Assembly: GCF_004360225.1 (NCBI RefSeq)
Contig: NZ_SNUA01000005.1
Location: 1 to 64,000, forward strand
Reading direction: 5' to 3'
DNA from: Alcanivorax sp. 24
GTDB lineage: Bacteria; Pseudomonadota; Gammaproteobacteria; Pseudomonadales; Alcanivoracaceae
Length of the DNA: 64,000 nucleotides
Both the position numbers and the translations under genes were made by a program. Positions 46,276 through 55,643 of the stretch are shown here, piece after piece; position 1 is the stretch's first letter, and every line of letters starts with the position of its first letter. The notes beneath the pieces are model-generated. The model did no database searches and was not told where the DNA came from. It was given only the letters and a program-made list of their open reading frames with translations.

Positions 46276-46617
46276 TTTCTTACTTTTCTTATACACGGGT
46301 TTTTCGTTCCCTTTTTTTCCAACATCGGCGAACGCCGATAACCGCTACTTTTTCCGTCTTTTCCGCCCACTGTGAGTGCGCGAGAAAGAGCCCGCCGACG
46401 CCCGTTTTTTCCACTCAAAAAACACTTACCTGTCCCCTTTTTTATTCATTGCGCATTTTTTTAAAAAACAGGTTTGCGTTTAACGCACATCAGAGCAAAG
46501 ATAGATTCGTCGGCAGCATTTGGGGCAAGCCGACAAGGCGTCGCACCTGCCCCGGCGACGCCGCCAACGTCCATTATCACGGATCCAAAAAGCACACATG
46601 GAAGACGGAGGCGGGGA
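46276..46617. other. AT-rich, pyrimidine-biased gap with no gene
   Basis: The plus strand from 46258 to 46320 is almost entirely C and T. After it come a short palindrome ATCGGCGAACGCCGAT (46324-46339) and further T and A runs up to about 46470. No frame has a ribosome site or protein-like composition. The low GC differs sharply from the surrounding genes and, with the similar stretch after 47216, flanks the AP2-like gene. Confidence 0.6.
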
Positions 46618-47178
46618 ATGAATATTTCCACGGTAACCAACCCAAAAATCCACCCTTTTCTATACGTCTATCGCAGCCGAGAAGATGATTTCTGGTGGTG
46701 TGCGATCCCTTACGTTGACAAGCGGGCAAGGCGCCGCCAGAAACGCTGTACCTTCCGCGACAGCAAGTTTGGCAGCACCGAGGCGGCGCTCTACCAGGCC
46801 AGGCTCTGGCGCGACCGGCAAATCCAGCGGCCGGAGGTCCGCGCCGCCATGGGCAAGCACCGTCCGCTGATCCTGTGCAGTACCGACGAATTGGATCGTA
46901 TGTCCGAAACCCGTAATCCTTTCGGCTTGGTGGGCATCACCGCCACCTTTCGCGACAAACCCCTGGGAGGCAACTTTTCGGTCACCGCCAACCGGGGGCG
47001 CAAGAAGTGGTTTTCCATGCGCCGTTATGGCGGCTACGGTGCCTTCCGCCGAGCGGTGGAACAGCGCTGCCGCTGGGTCGGCGAACCGATGCCTGACGAA
47101 GAGGATCTCAAACGTCGTTACCAACACTGGGCTCGCCGCAACCGCGATACCCTGATCAGCCACCGGGTGGAAACCTGA
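46618..47178 (+). CDS. Small basic protein with two AP2-like repeats
   Basis: Protein of 186 residues, strongly basic and rich in Arg and Trp. Two parts look like AP2/integrase-DNA-binding three-strand sheets followed by a helix: HPFLYVYRSREDDFWWCAIPY through SKFGSTEAALYQARLWRDRQ, and FGLVGITATFRDKPLGGNFSV through RRYGGYGAFRRAVEQRCRWVG. That suggests sequence-specific DNA binding. No nuclease or recombinase domain is attached, and no mobile-element gene is near. The ATG at 46618 follows GGAGGCGGGG; earlier in-frame codons look like shadow. I do not know a characterised relative. Confidence 0.65.
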   Translation: MNISTVTNPKIHPFLYVYRSREDDFWWCAIPYVDKRARRRQKRCTFRDSKFGSTEAALYQARLWRDRQIQRPEVRAAMGKHRPLILCSTDELDRMSETRNPFGLVGITATFRDKPLGGNFSVTANRGRKKWFSMRRYGGYGAFRRAVEQRCRWVGEPMPDEEDLKRRYQHWARRNRDTLISHRVET

Positions 47179-47188
47179 TACAGGCAGC

Positions 47189-47226
47189 ACAGGGCCGCCA
47201 GTCCGGCGGCCCTGTTACTCTTTTTC
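47189..47226 (+). terminator. Intrinsic terminator after the AP2-like gene
   Basis: ACAGGGCCGCC and GGCGGCCCTGT form an 11-bp stem with a 5-nt loop, followed by TACTCTTTTT. Confidence 0.85.
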
Positions 47227-47493
47227 CCTACCGTTTGATCCTTTTGGTAACGGACCAAAGAAAATAATGCCCTCTTATTAACTTCTTTGTCGTGAGCACT
47301 CAGTTTTAACTTAACCATAACCTCGGACAATCAAGCATCTGGACCACCAGTCGTTCATTTTTTTACACTGTCCTTTCGTCCACTGCCTCCGAAAAATAAG
47401 CGGAATACCTTTCTATAACAGCAAGTTACCACATACCACAAGGCCCCAAACCCGATTAACGCCTTCGCCCCTCATCCCCAGTCATAGCGCGCC
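47227..47493. other. AT-rich gap before the peptide transporter
   Basis: About 270 bp of lower GC sequence with scattered T and A runs. No frame is supported by a ribosome site, and no repeat or strong hairpin is seen until the promoter at 47494. Confidence 0.5.
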
Positions 47494-47523
47494 TTGACAC
47501 CCGAAAAAGACGCGGGATAAAGT
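47494..47523 (+). promoter_or_regulatory. Sigma-70-type promoter for the peptide ABC operon
   Basis: A perfect TTGACA (47494-47499), an 18-bp spacer and TAAAGT (47518-47523). Transcription would begin near 47530, leaving a leader of almost 200 nt before the first gene at 47727, long enough for post-transcriptional control. Confidence 0.55.
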
Positions 47524-47726
47524 GAAATTGAAGTTCATTATTCGATAGATCAGGCATCATTTTAATGTCCTGACGTTTATTTTTGCCTGGCCGTCGGGCT
47601 GTCCCCAGCCGGGATAGAGCGATAACAGCGCTCCAAAACAGTTTTTCACAACAACTATCGACAACAACAGGGCCCCTACAAGAGCGGAGCATCGCCGGGG
47701 TCAGGCTCGGGAAACAGGTAGTCAAC

Positions 47727-48686
47727 ATGGGTTTTTATGTATTACGGCGCCTGCTGGCGCTGATTCCCACCCTGTTCATCGCCAGTGTCATTGCGTTCAC
47801 CGTGGTCCGCCTTGTTCCCGGTGATGTTCTCGACCTGATGCTCAGTGAGAACGTGTACTCTTCCGGCGCCCCCGAAGACCGGGCCCAGTTGGAGCAGGCT
47901 CTGGGCCTGGACAAACCGCTCTACCAGCAATATTTGCATTGGGCCGGCAACGCCCTGCGGGGTGATCTGGGCGAATCGTTATGGCGCAACACCCCGGTTA
48001 CCGGGGAAATCGCCGCGCGCCTGGACGTCACCCTGGAACTGGGCATCCTGGCTCTGCTGATCGCATTGCTGATCGGGCTGCCCATCGGCATCTTCGCCGC
48101 GGTCCGGCAGGAGACCCTGGGCGATCATATCGGCCGCACCTTTTCGATCCTGGCCCTGGCCATGCCGAACTTCTGGCTCGGTACTCTGGTGGTGATTCTT
48201 CCCGCTTTGTGGTGGGGCTGGTCCCCTCCCAACGAACTGGTGCCGTTTTTTGAAAATCCCGTGGAAAACCTCAAGACTTTTCTGTTGCCGTCCCTGATTC
48301 TGGGCACCTCGCTATCAGCGGTGATCATGCGCATGACCCGTACCATGATGCTGGAAGTGCTGCGTCAGGATTACATCCGCACCGCCTGGGCCAAGGGGCT
48401 GCGCGAGCGCCGGGTGGTACTGATGCACGCGGTCAAGAACGCGATGATTCCGGTGATCACCCTGGTCGGCATCCTGGTGCCAATCCTGTTCGGCGGCACC
48501 GTCATCATCGAACAGATATTCCGCCTGCCGGGGCTCGGGCAACTGTTGCTGGAAGCGGTCAGCACCCGCGATTACCCGATCATCACCGGCGTCTTTCTGG
48601 TCACCGGCGTGGTGGTAATGCTGGTCAATCTGCTGGTTGATCTGTGTTACGGCTACCTTGATCCCAAAGTTCGTTACGACCGCTGA
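47727..48686 (+). CDS. Peptide-type ABC transporter permease, DppB-like
   Basis: Inner-membrane permease of 319 residues with about six hydrophobic segments. It starts MGFYVLRRLLALIPTLF, as DppB/OppB proteins do, and has the EAA loop (YIRTAWAKGLRERRVVLMHAVKNAMIP) that docks on the ATPases. In-frame codons upstream to 47583 lie in the leader. It heads a five-gene operon whose binding protein comes last. Cargo (peptides, nickel, opines or other) is not fixed by the sequence. Confidence 0.9.
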   Translation: MGFYVLRRLLALIPTLFIASVIAFTVVRLVPGDVLDLMLSENVYSSGAPEDRAQLEQALGLDKPLYQQYLHWAGNALRGDLGESLWRNTPVTGEIAARLDVTLELGILALLIALLIGLPIGIFAAVRQETLGDHIGRTFSILALAMPNFWLGTLVVILPALWWGWSPPNELVPFFENPVENLKTFLLPSLILGTSLSAVIMRMTRTMMLEVLRQDYIRTAWAKGLRERRVVLMHAVKNAMIPVITLVGILVPILFGGTVIIEQIFRLPGLGQLLLEAVSTRDYPIITGVFLVTGVVVMLVNLLVDLCYGYLDPKVRYDR

Positions 48687-48697
48687 CGGAGACCGCC

Positions 48698-49651
48698 ATG
48701 AGCCTGTCCATACAGCCCCCCGCGGCCGCCACCCCGGCCACGCCGCCACGCCGCCGTAACCGCCCCAAAGCACTGCATTTCCCTCGGCGCCTGTGCAAGG
48801 AACGCCCGCTTGGCGCGCTCGGCGCGATGATTTGCCTGGTGCTGTTGCTGACCGGCCTGTTCGCCGACGTCATCGCCCCCGAAGGGTTCAACGCCATCAA
48901 CCCGATCGAACGGTTGAAGGCCCCTTCGGCGGAACACTGGCTGGGTACCGACCAGTTGGGCCGCGACGTCTTCGCGCGCATCGTGCACGGCGCCCAGTTG
49001 TCGGTGATCGTGGCCTTCGCCGCCACTACCCTGTCGATTGTCATCTCCGCGCTGCTGGGAATTCTCAGCGGCTATTTCGGCGGCCGTCTGGACATGATCA
49101 TCCAGCGCCTGGTGGACGGCTGGATGTGCTTTCCCGATTTGATTCTGCTGATCGTGGCGGTGGCCGTTCTGGGCCCGGGCACCTGGCAGGTGATTCTTAT
49201 TCTGGGTTTGCTGTTCGGCATCTCCGGCTCGCGCATCGTTCGCGGCGCGGTCCTCAGTGCCAAACAGAACGTCTATGTTCACGCCGCGCAATCCATGGGC
49301 GCTTCCAGTACCCGTATTCTGCTCAAGCATATTCTGCCCAACGTCATGGCGCCGCTTATCGTGCTTTACACCACGCGTCTGGCGGCGGTGATTCTGGCCG
49401 AATCCGGACTCAGTTTTCTCGGTCTCGGCATTCCGCCACCGGAGCCCAGTTGGGGCGGCATGCTCAGCCTGGACGGGCGCAGCTATATGTTCCAGGCACC
49501 GTGGCTGGCGATCGCGCCCGGTATCGCGCTGACCGTGGCGGTGTTCGGCATCAACATGTTCGGCGACGCCCTGCGTGACCTGCTCGACCCGAGAATGCGC
49601 GGCGGCGGTGGTCGCTACCTGGCTCGCGTCAAACGCACCATCGGCAGTTGA
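48698..49651 (+). CDS. Peptide-type ABC transporter permease, DppC-like
   Basis: Permease of 317 residues. After a Pro/Arg-rich cytosolic tail of about 35 residues come the first membrane segment, the DppC-type HWLGTDQLGRDVFARIVHGAQLS motif and the EAA loop AAQSMGASSTRILLKHILPN. It lies 11 bp after the DppB-like gene and completes the heterodimeric channel. Confidence 0.9.
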   Translation: MSLSIQPPAAATPATPPRRRNRPKALHFPRRLCKERPLGALGAMICLVLLLTGLFADVIAPEGFNAINPIERLKAPSAEHWLGTDQLGRDVFARIVHGAQLSVIVAFAATTLSIVISALLGILSGYFGGRLDMIIQRLVDGWMCFPDLILLIVAVAVLGPGTWQVILILGLLFGISGSRIVRGAVLSAKQNVYVHAAQSMGASSTRILLKHILPNVMAPLIVLYTTRLAAVILAESGLSFLGLGIPPPEPSWGGMLSLDGRSYMFQAPWLAIAPGIALTVAVFGINMFGDALRDLLDPRMRGGGGRYLARVKRTIGS

Positions 49652-49672
49652 CCGAAGAGAAGGGAGAGGACC

Positions 49673-50707
49673 ATGTTCACAGAGACTTCGATGGCAACGG
49701 CCGAAGCCGCGCCGCGCAACGAGCCCGCCCCCACGCTGCTGCGGGTGGAGAATCTGCGCACTGTGTTCGAGAAGGACGACGGTCTGGTTCACGCGGTCAA
49801 CGATGTCAGCTTCGATGTGCGCCGCGGCGAAGTGCTGGCCATTGTTGGCGAAAGCGGCTCCGGCAAAAGCATCACCGCCATGTCGCTGCTGCGTTTGATC
49901 CCCAGCCCGCCCGGGCAGATCATCGGCGGCCAGGTGCTGTTTGACGGTCAGGATCTGTTGGATCTGTCCGACGACGCCATCCGCCAAATCCGGGGCCGCG
50001 ACATCTCGATGATTTTCCAGGAGCCGATGACCTCGCTGAATCCCAGTTTGCGCATCGGCCGACAGTTGGCGGAACCGCTGCGTGTTCACGGCAGCGTACC
50101 CAAGGGAAAAGTGCGTGAACGGTGCCTTGAGCTGCTGCGCCAGGTACGTATCGGCGACCCGGAGAAGCGCCTGGACGCCTACCCCCATGAATTGTCCGGC
50201 GGTATGCGGCAAAGGGTCATGATCGCCATGGGGCTGGCCTGCCTGCCCCGGCTGATCATCGCCGACGAGCCCACCACGGCCCTGGATGTCACGGTGCAGG
50301 CGCAGATTCTGGAGCTGCTGCGCGATATCACCCGCGCCAATCAGTCGTCGATGATGCTGATTACCCACGACCTGGGCGTGGTGGCCCGCTACGCCGATCG
50401 CATCAACGTCATGTACGCCGGCCGGATTGTCGAACGCGGCACCGCCCACGATATTTTTCACCGGCCACGACACCCTTACACCGTGGGCCTGATGGCATCC
50501 ATGCCGCGACTCGACGACGCCATTGGCAATCGCCTGACCCCCATTCCCGGCTCGCCGCCGGATCTGTCCGATCCGCCGTCCGGGTGCCCGTTCCATCCCC
50601 GTTGTCGCTTCGCCCAGCCCCGTTGCAAGCAGGAACGTCCCCCGCTGGAGCGGCTCGATGAAGAACATTGGAAAGCCTGCTGGGTGAATCTCGATGACAC
50701 ACACTGA
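49673..50707 (+). CDS. Peptide-type ABC transporter ATPase, DppD-like
   Basis: ATPase of 344 residues. Walker A GESGSGKS, signature [15 protein letters not shown], Walker [13 protein letters not shown], and the C-terminal oligopeptide/dipeptide extension with [16 protein letters not shown], whose cysteines bind an iron-sulfur cluster in some members. The first 20 residues may be an over-long start; ATG at 49691 is an alternative. The gene overlaps the next by 14 bases. Confidence 0.9.
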   Translation: MFTETSMATAEAAPRNEPAPTLLRVENLRTVFEKDDGLVHAVNDVSFDVRRGEVLAIVGESGSGKSITAMSLLRLIPSPPGQIIGGQVLFDGQDLLDLSDDAIRQIRGRDISMIFQEPMTSLNPSLRIGRQLAEPLRVHGSVPKGKVRERCLELLRQVRIGDPEKRLDAYPHELSGGMRQRVMIAMGLACLPRLIIADEPTTALDVTVQAQILELLRDITRANQSSMMLITHDLGVVARYADRINVMYAGRIVERGTAHDIFHRPRHPYTVGLMASMPRLDDAIGNRLTPIPGSPPDLSDPPSGCPFHPRCRFAQPRCKQERPPLERLDEEHWKACWVNLDDTH

Positions 50708-51767
50708 TTCTCATACCGACGTCACCGCCCCCTTGCTCCAGGTCAGCGGCCTGAAAGTACACTTTCCATTGCGCCCGGGTCTGTTCGGCAAACCCGCCGC
50801 CATGGTCAAGGCGGTGGACGGTGTCGATTTCACCGTGCATCACGGCGAAACCCTGGGCCTGGTGGGCGAGTCCGGTTGCGGTAAATCCACCACCGGTCTG
50901 GCGGTACTGCGCATGACCCCGCTCACGGAAGGACGCATTGTCTTTGACGGCGAGGACATCAGCCACCCGGACGCGGCCACCACGAAGCGGCTGCGGCGCA
51001 AGATGCAGATGGTGTATCAGGACCCGTTCGGGGCGCTCAACCCTCGCATGCGGGTACTGGATATCATCGGCGAACCGCTTCGCGTACACCGGCTGACCCG
51101 CACCCGGACGGAATACCGGGCACGGGTCATGGATCTGCTCGACCGGGTCGGCCTCAAGGCGGAGATGGCCGACCGCTATCCCCACGAATTTTCCGGCGGC
51201 CAGCGGCAGCGCATCGGCATCGCCCGGGCACTGGCGGCGGAGCCGTCACTGATCATCTGTGACGAGCCGGTGTCCGCGCTGGACGTGTCGATCCAGGCCC
51301 AGGTCATCAATCTGCTGGAAGACCTGCAACGGGATCTCGGCCTGACCTACTTGTTCGTCGCTCATGATTTGGCGGTGGTGCGCCATCTGTGCCACCGCAT
51401 CGTGGTGATGTATCTGGGCCGGGTGGTGGAAGTGGCGGACCGGGAGCGGCTGTATCAGGCACCACGCCATCCTTATACCCGGGCGCTGCTGGGCGCCATT
51501 CCCATCGCCGATCCGGATCCGGAGATCCAGGCCCGTTTCAATCCTTCGGTCGACGGCGAGGTCCCCAGCCCCATCGACCCGCCTCCGGGCTGCCCGTTTC
51601 ACCCGCGCTGCCCCCATGCCACCGAGCTGTGCCGTCGTGAAGCGCCAAGGCCCATCGATGTGGAAGACGGCCACAGCGTCGCCTGCCACCTGCACGACCC
51701 GTCCCGGGCCACGGAAATGACTCACCCCGAACCTTCATACCAAGAACAAGCGAGGAACATCGCATGA
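50694..51767 (+). CDS. Peptide-type ABC transporter ATPase, DppF-like
   Basis: Second ATPase, 357 residues. Walker A GESGCGKST, QMVYQDPFGALNPRM (Q-loop), signature FSGGQRQRIGIARAL, Walker B LIICDEPVSALD, and the [16 protein letters not shown]-terminal motif. LRPGLFGKP near the N-terminus is a typical DppF/OppF insertion. It overlaps the binding-protein gene by four bases. Confidence 0.9.
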   Translation: MTHTDSHTDVTAPLLQVSGLKVHFPLRPGLFGKPAAMVKAVDGVDFTVHHGETLGLVGESGCGKSTTGLAVLRMTPLTEGRIVFDGEDISHPDAATTKRLRRKMQMVYQDPFGALNPRMRVLDIIGEPLRVHRLTRTRTEYRARVMDLLDRVGLKAEMADRYPHEFSGGQRQRIGIARALAAEPSLIICDEPVSALDVSIQAQVINLLEDLQRDLGLTYLFVAHDLAVVRHLCHRIVVMYLGRVVEVADRERLYQAPRHPYTRALLGAIPIADPDPEIQARFNPSVDGEVPSPIDPPPGCPFHPRCPHATELCRREAPRPIDVEDGHSVACHLHDPSRATEMTHPEPSYQEQARNIA

Positions 51768-53473
51768 CTCTGCGCACTCTTCGAACCACTCTGGTTCTGG
51801 CCACGCTCGGCGCCGCCGGTGCTCTCCAGGCCGCCGAGGAAGCCACACCCCAGCTCGGCGGTACCGTGAATATCTCCACCATGTATCGTACCCTGGACGC
51901 CACTACCTGGGATTTGCAGAACTGGACCTGGAAAGGCAACCACGACAACCTGCAGCTGGAATCCCTGTTGCGTGGTGATCTGCAATACGGTCCGCGTGGC
52001 AAAAATGAAAACACCTTTATCGAACAGGCCTATATTCCCTACAGCCAGCTGGAAGGCAGCCTGGCGGAAAGCTGGGAGGTGAAGGAAGATCCCATGCGGG
52101 TGATCTTCCACCTGCGCAAGGGCGTCCAGTGGCAAGAAGTACCCGGCGTGATGAAAAAGCGGGAACTGGTGGCCAACGACGTCATCACCTCGTTCCAGAG
52201 CCGCGGTAACAGCCCGCGCGCCATCCCCACTTTCTGGGACTTCATCGAGCGCTGGGAAGCACCGGACGACCACACCGTGGTGGCCTATTTCAACCAGTTC
52301 CACGGCAACTGGCCGTACCGGATAGCCTGGGGATACTACGACGGCATCTCACCACCGGAATGGCAGAACCTCAGCGAAGAGAAACGCGCGGACTGGCGCA
52401 ACGCCGCCGGCACCGGCCCCTACCGCATCGAAAAAATCGAGACCGGACGCCAGCAGGTGTACGCGAAGAACGGCGATTACTGGGATTCGGTGACTCTCAA
52501 CGGCAAGGAATATCAACTGCCGCTGAACGACAAAGTGGTTTACCACATCATCAAGGACGAGGCGAGCGCGGTGGCGGCGCTCAGTTCCGGGCGCATCGAT
52601 ATCATGGAGGCGATCCGCTGGCAGTTGGTGGATCAGTTGAAGAAAACCGCGCCGGATCTTCAATTCCGCAAGAACCTGTCCACCAACGGTACCTATATCG
52701 CTCTGCGCACCGATCAGAAGCCTTTCAACGATGTGCGCGTGCGCCGCGCCATGAATATCGCGGTGGATCAGAAAGCCATTCTGGCTTCCCTGCTCAACGG
52801 TGAGGGGGAGTTGCTCAACTACCCGTTCGCACAGCGCTGGACCGAGTTCTACACCCCGCTGGACCAACTCTCCGACGACGCCAAGGCGTTGTTCGAATAC
52901 GATCCGGAAAAAGCGAAAAAACTGCTGGCCGAAGCCGGCTATCCGAAGGGCTTCAGCTTCGATCTGCAGGTTTGCTCCTGCAGCCCCTACCACATGGATG
53001 TGGCCCCCATGCTGCAGGCCTACTATCAGCAGGTCGGCGTGAAGATGAACATCAAGACCATGGAATACGGCGCCTTCCGCTCCAACATGCGTGGCAAAAC
53101 CCAGGCTGGGGGTTATCTGATGAACAACGGCTCGGGCAACCCGATCCAGGTCCTGCGCAAGAGCTTCCGCACCGACCAGACCTGGAACGCCTCCTGGTAC
53201 AGCAATGAGGAATTCGATCAGAAGATCGACGCCGCCATCCAGGAACCAGACGCCGGCAAACGCAACGTGATGCTGAAGGAACTGAATGATTTCATCATCG
53301 AGGAGGCGGTGCCGCACGTCTGGTTGCCGACCGAAATGGGCTACTCCGCCTGGTGGCCGTGGGTGAAGAACTACTACGGCGAGCAACGTATCGGAGCGGT
53401 CAAACCCAACGCCATCTATTCACGCATCTGGATCGATCAGGAAATGAAGGAAAGCATGGGCAAAGCGCGCTGA
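51764..53473 (+). CDS. Peptide-type ABC transporter solute-binding protein (SBP family 5)
   Basis: Periplasmic binding protein of 569 residues with a signal peptide (TLRTTLVLATLGAAGALQAA). The body shows the family 5 motifs LAESWEVKEDPMRVIFHLRKGVQW and KPFNDVRVRRAMNIAVDQKAI. It is the last gene of the operon, whereas dpp and opp operons usually begin with it. Its end abuts the convergent LysR gene with no gap, so no separate terminator is present. Confidence 0.9.
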   Translation: MTLRTLRTTLVLATLGAAGALQAAEEATPQLGGTVNISTMYRTLDATTWDLQNWTWKGNHDNLQLESLLRGDLQYGPRGKNENTFIEQAYIPYSQLEGSLAESWEVKEDPMRVIFHLRKGVQWQEVPGVMKKRELVANDVITSFQSRGNSPRAIPTFWDFIERWEAPDDHTVVAYFNQFHGNWPYRIAWGYYDGISPPEWQNLSEEKRADWRNAAGTGPYRIEKIETGRQQVYAKNGDYWDSVTLNGKEYQLPLNDKVVYHIIKDEASAVAALSSGRIDIMEAIRWQLVDQLKKTAPDLQFRKNLSTNGTYIALRTDQKPFNDVRVRRAMNIAVDQKAILASLLNGEGELLNYPFAQRWTEFYTPLDQLSDDAKALFEYDPEKAKKLLAEAGYPKGFSFDLQVCSCSPYHMDVAPMLQAYYQQVGVKMNIKTMEYGAFRSNMRGKTQAGGYLMNNGSGNPIQVLRKSFRTDQTWNASWYSNEEFDQKIDAAIQEPDAGKRNVMLKELNDFIIEEAVPHVWLPTEMGYSAWWPWVKNYYGEQRIGAVKPNAIYSRIWIDQEMKESMGKAR

Positions 53474-54340
53474 TCACGGCACCGCTTCCCGTAGCACGGC
53501 CCCCAGGGCCGTTTCCCCCGCGCCCGGCTCATGCCGGGCGTGTCGCACCCAGTACAGCGGGCGCACCAAACGCTGACGCGGCCCGGTCACCGCGCACAGC
53601 CGGCCGTCGGCCAGCGCCGCGCTGACACTGGCCTCGCTGACATACCCGACACCGGCCCCCGCCATCAACGCCTGGCGCACCGCCTCACCGGCCCCCAGTT
53701 CCAATATCCGCTCCCGCCGTGGAAACGCCGCCCCCAGGTTGCTCTCAATCACCGCCCGGGTGCCCGATCCCGGTTCGCGCATCACCCAGGGCCAACGCGA
53801 GGCGTCCGCATGCAGCGCCGCCGCCACCGGCGGCGCCGCCACCCGCAGCAGCACGTCGTCGCGCCAGGGCCGCACTCGCAGCAAAGGGTGGGACACCGGC
53901 CCCTCCACCAGTGCCAGATCCACTTTCAATTCCAGCAGCAACGCCACCGCCTGACGCGTATTGACCACATCCATACCCACCCTCGCCCGGGGGTGACGTT
54001 GCCGGAATGTCGACAGCAGCGACGGCAGATAGTAGTTACCCAGAGTGTGGGTGGCCGCCAGCGTCACCTCCAGCGGTGGCGACTGGAACAACCTCTCGCA
54101 ACGGGACAGCTGGGCCAGCAGGGCGCGCGCTTCCGGAATCAACGCCCTCCCCCGGTCGTTGAGAACCAGCCCACGGCCAACACGGTCGAACAGCCGCGCT
54201 TCCAGCCGCCGCTCCAACTGCGCCAGGCCCTGACTCACCGCCGGCTGGGTCAGCGCGACCCGCTCCGCCGCCGCCGCCACCGATCCGGTTTCCGCCACCG
54301 CCAGGAACAGCCGCCATTGTTTTAGGGTCGTCTCATTCAT
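53474..54340 (-). CDS. LysR-family regulator, YeiE-like position
   Basis: Regulator of 288 residues with the N-terminal helix-turn-helix (FLAVAETGSVAAAAERVALTQPAVSQGLAQLERRL) and a periplasmic-binding-like effector domain. It is divergent from a YeiH-family gene, 99 bp apart, which is the arrangement of yeiE-yeiH in enteric bacteria. The shared region (54341-54400) is very AT-rich with overlapping T-N11-A type sites around TTATAAGTTTATAA. Confidence 0.88.
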   Translation of the reverse strand: MNETTLKQWRLFLAVAETGSVAAAAERVALTQPAVSQGLAQLERRLEARLFDRVGRGLVLNDRGRALIPEARALLAQLSRCERLFQSPPLEVTLAATHTLGNYYLPSLLSTFRQRHPRARVGMDVVNTRQAVALLLELKVDLALVEGPVSHPLLRVRPWRDDVLLRVAAPPVAAALHADASRWPWVMREPGSGTRAVIESNLGAAFPRRERILELGAGEAVRQALMAGAGVGYVSEASVSAALADGRLCAVTGPRQRLVRPLYWVRHARHEPGAGETALGAVLREAVP

Positions 54341-54439
54341 AAATTTATTTTAGTTATAAGTTTATAATTATCAAATATTATTATTTAAAGCGCTTCGGCA
54401 TAGTGGCTTGACCTTTCCAAAGGATCAAAGGAACCACCA

Positions 54440-55492
54440 ATGCGCACGCTCTCTCTTTCCCTGCCCCGGCCGCACGGGCCCATGACGCTGCTGGTCCTGG
54501 CCTGCGCCCTGGCTGGAATCGGCCTCGCCCGCAGCCCGCTGGCTCAACACTGGGGACTGGGCGCGCTGGCCCTGGCCATGCTGCTCGGCCTGGTGGTGGC
54601 GCAACCGCTGCCGGCACCGCTGCGCGAGGCGGGCGGATCCGCACTGGCACTGTTCAAGGGCCCCATTCTGAAAATCGCCATCGTCGTCTACGGACTGCGC
54701 ATCCCCCTGGACGCCGTGAGCGAGCTGGGCCTGGGCGTGATTGCCCTGAACGCCGGACAGATCGCCGTGAGCCTGATACTCGGCGGCTGGCTGGGGCAGC
54801 GCTGGCTGGGCATGAGCCGGGCCGCCGCGCTTTCCATCGGTGCCGGTAACGGTATCTGCGGCGCCGCCGCGGTACTCGCCGCCGAGCCGGTGCTGGGAAC
54901 CCGGGACCGGGATACCGCCATGGCGGTGGCGGCGGTGGTGGTGTTCGGCACGCTGAACATGTTGCTGCTACCGCTGCTGTACCACCACCTGCCGGCATTG
55001 TTTCCCGATCAGAACCACTTCGCCGTGCTGGTGGGCGCCAGCGTCCAGGAAGTGGCCCAGGTGATCGTCGCCGCTCAGGCCATGTCGCCGGCGCTGGTGG
55101 ACAGCGCCCTGCTGGTCAAAATGGTGCGGGTGATGATGCTGGCGCCGGTGCTGGTGATACTGGGCATGAGTGCGCGCCGCGCCGCCGGCGCGGGCACCGG
55201 TACCCGCATCGCACACAGTGACATCAAGGCGCGGCCGGCGCTGCCCGCTTTCGCGTTCTGGTTCGTCGGTGCCCTGGTGGTCAACGGCCTGGGCTGGGTG
55301 CCCGATTCCCTGGCCCCCACGCTGGCCGGGCTGGACGACATTTTGCTGGCGCTGGCGATGGCGGCACTGGGCTTGAGCACCCACTTCGATTTACTGCGCC
55401 GGGCCGGATGGCGGCCGCTGGCCCTGGGCGCGATTCTCTGGCTCGTCACCCTGGCGGTGGTCTTCGCCGCCTTGCTGAGCGGGGCTCTTTGA
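54440..55492 (+). CDS. YeiH-family putative sulfate/anion exporter
   Basis: Membrane protein of 350 residues with about ten hydrophobic segments. The family motif AALSIGAGNGICGAAAVLAAEPVLGT and the later VGASVQEVAQVIVAAQAMS identify the YeiH (PSE/UPF0324) group. The physiological substrate is not firmly known; sulfur anions are proposed. Regulation by the divergent LysR gene is likely from context. AAAGGA precedes the ATG. Confidence 0.87.
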   Translation: MRTLSLSLPRPHGPMTLLVLACALAGIGLARSPLAQHWGLGALALAMLLGLVVAQPLPAPLREAGGSALALFKGPILKIAIVVYGLRIPLDAVSELGLGVIALNAGQIAVSLILGGWLGQRWLGMSRAAALSIGAGNGICGAAAVLAAEPVLGTRDRDTAMAVAAVVVFGTLNMLLLPLLYHHLPALFPDQNHFAVLVGASVQEVAQVIVAAQAMSPALVDSALLVKMVRVMMLAPVLVILGMSARRAAGAGTGTRIAHSDIKARPALPAFAFWFVGALVVNGLGWVPDSLAPTLAGLDDILLALAMAALGLSTHFDLLRRAGWRPLALGAILWLVTLAVVFAALLSGAL

Positions 55493-55513
55493 CGGTCTTT
55501 TCAAGGAAACCTT

Positions 55514-55550
55514 GTTGCCCTCAATCAGGGACAGCGGGTCTGCGCGGAGG
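55514..55550 (+). repeat. Dispersed repeat copy D (GTTGCCCTCNATCA type)
   Basis: GTTGCCCTCAATCAGGGACAGCGGGTCTGCGCGGAGG shares its first part with 28615-28638 and its last part with the arm of the 26-bp inverted repeat at 28680-28696, so it is a shortened relative of that composite element. Confidence 0.6.
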
Positions 55551-55643
55551 CCGCCCGCCAACGCCTGCCGATTCCGGCCGGGCTGGCTTATACTCCGGGC
55601 AAAATAACAAAGCCAGGCACCCGCCCCGGCTCAGGAGAGCAGC

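Noticed and set aside
48674-50704. 676-codon frame on the minus strand
   Set aside because: It is antisense to the permease and ATPase genes, with no domain or ribosome site.
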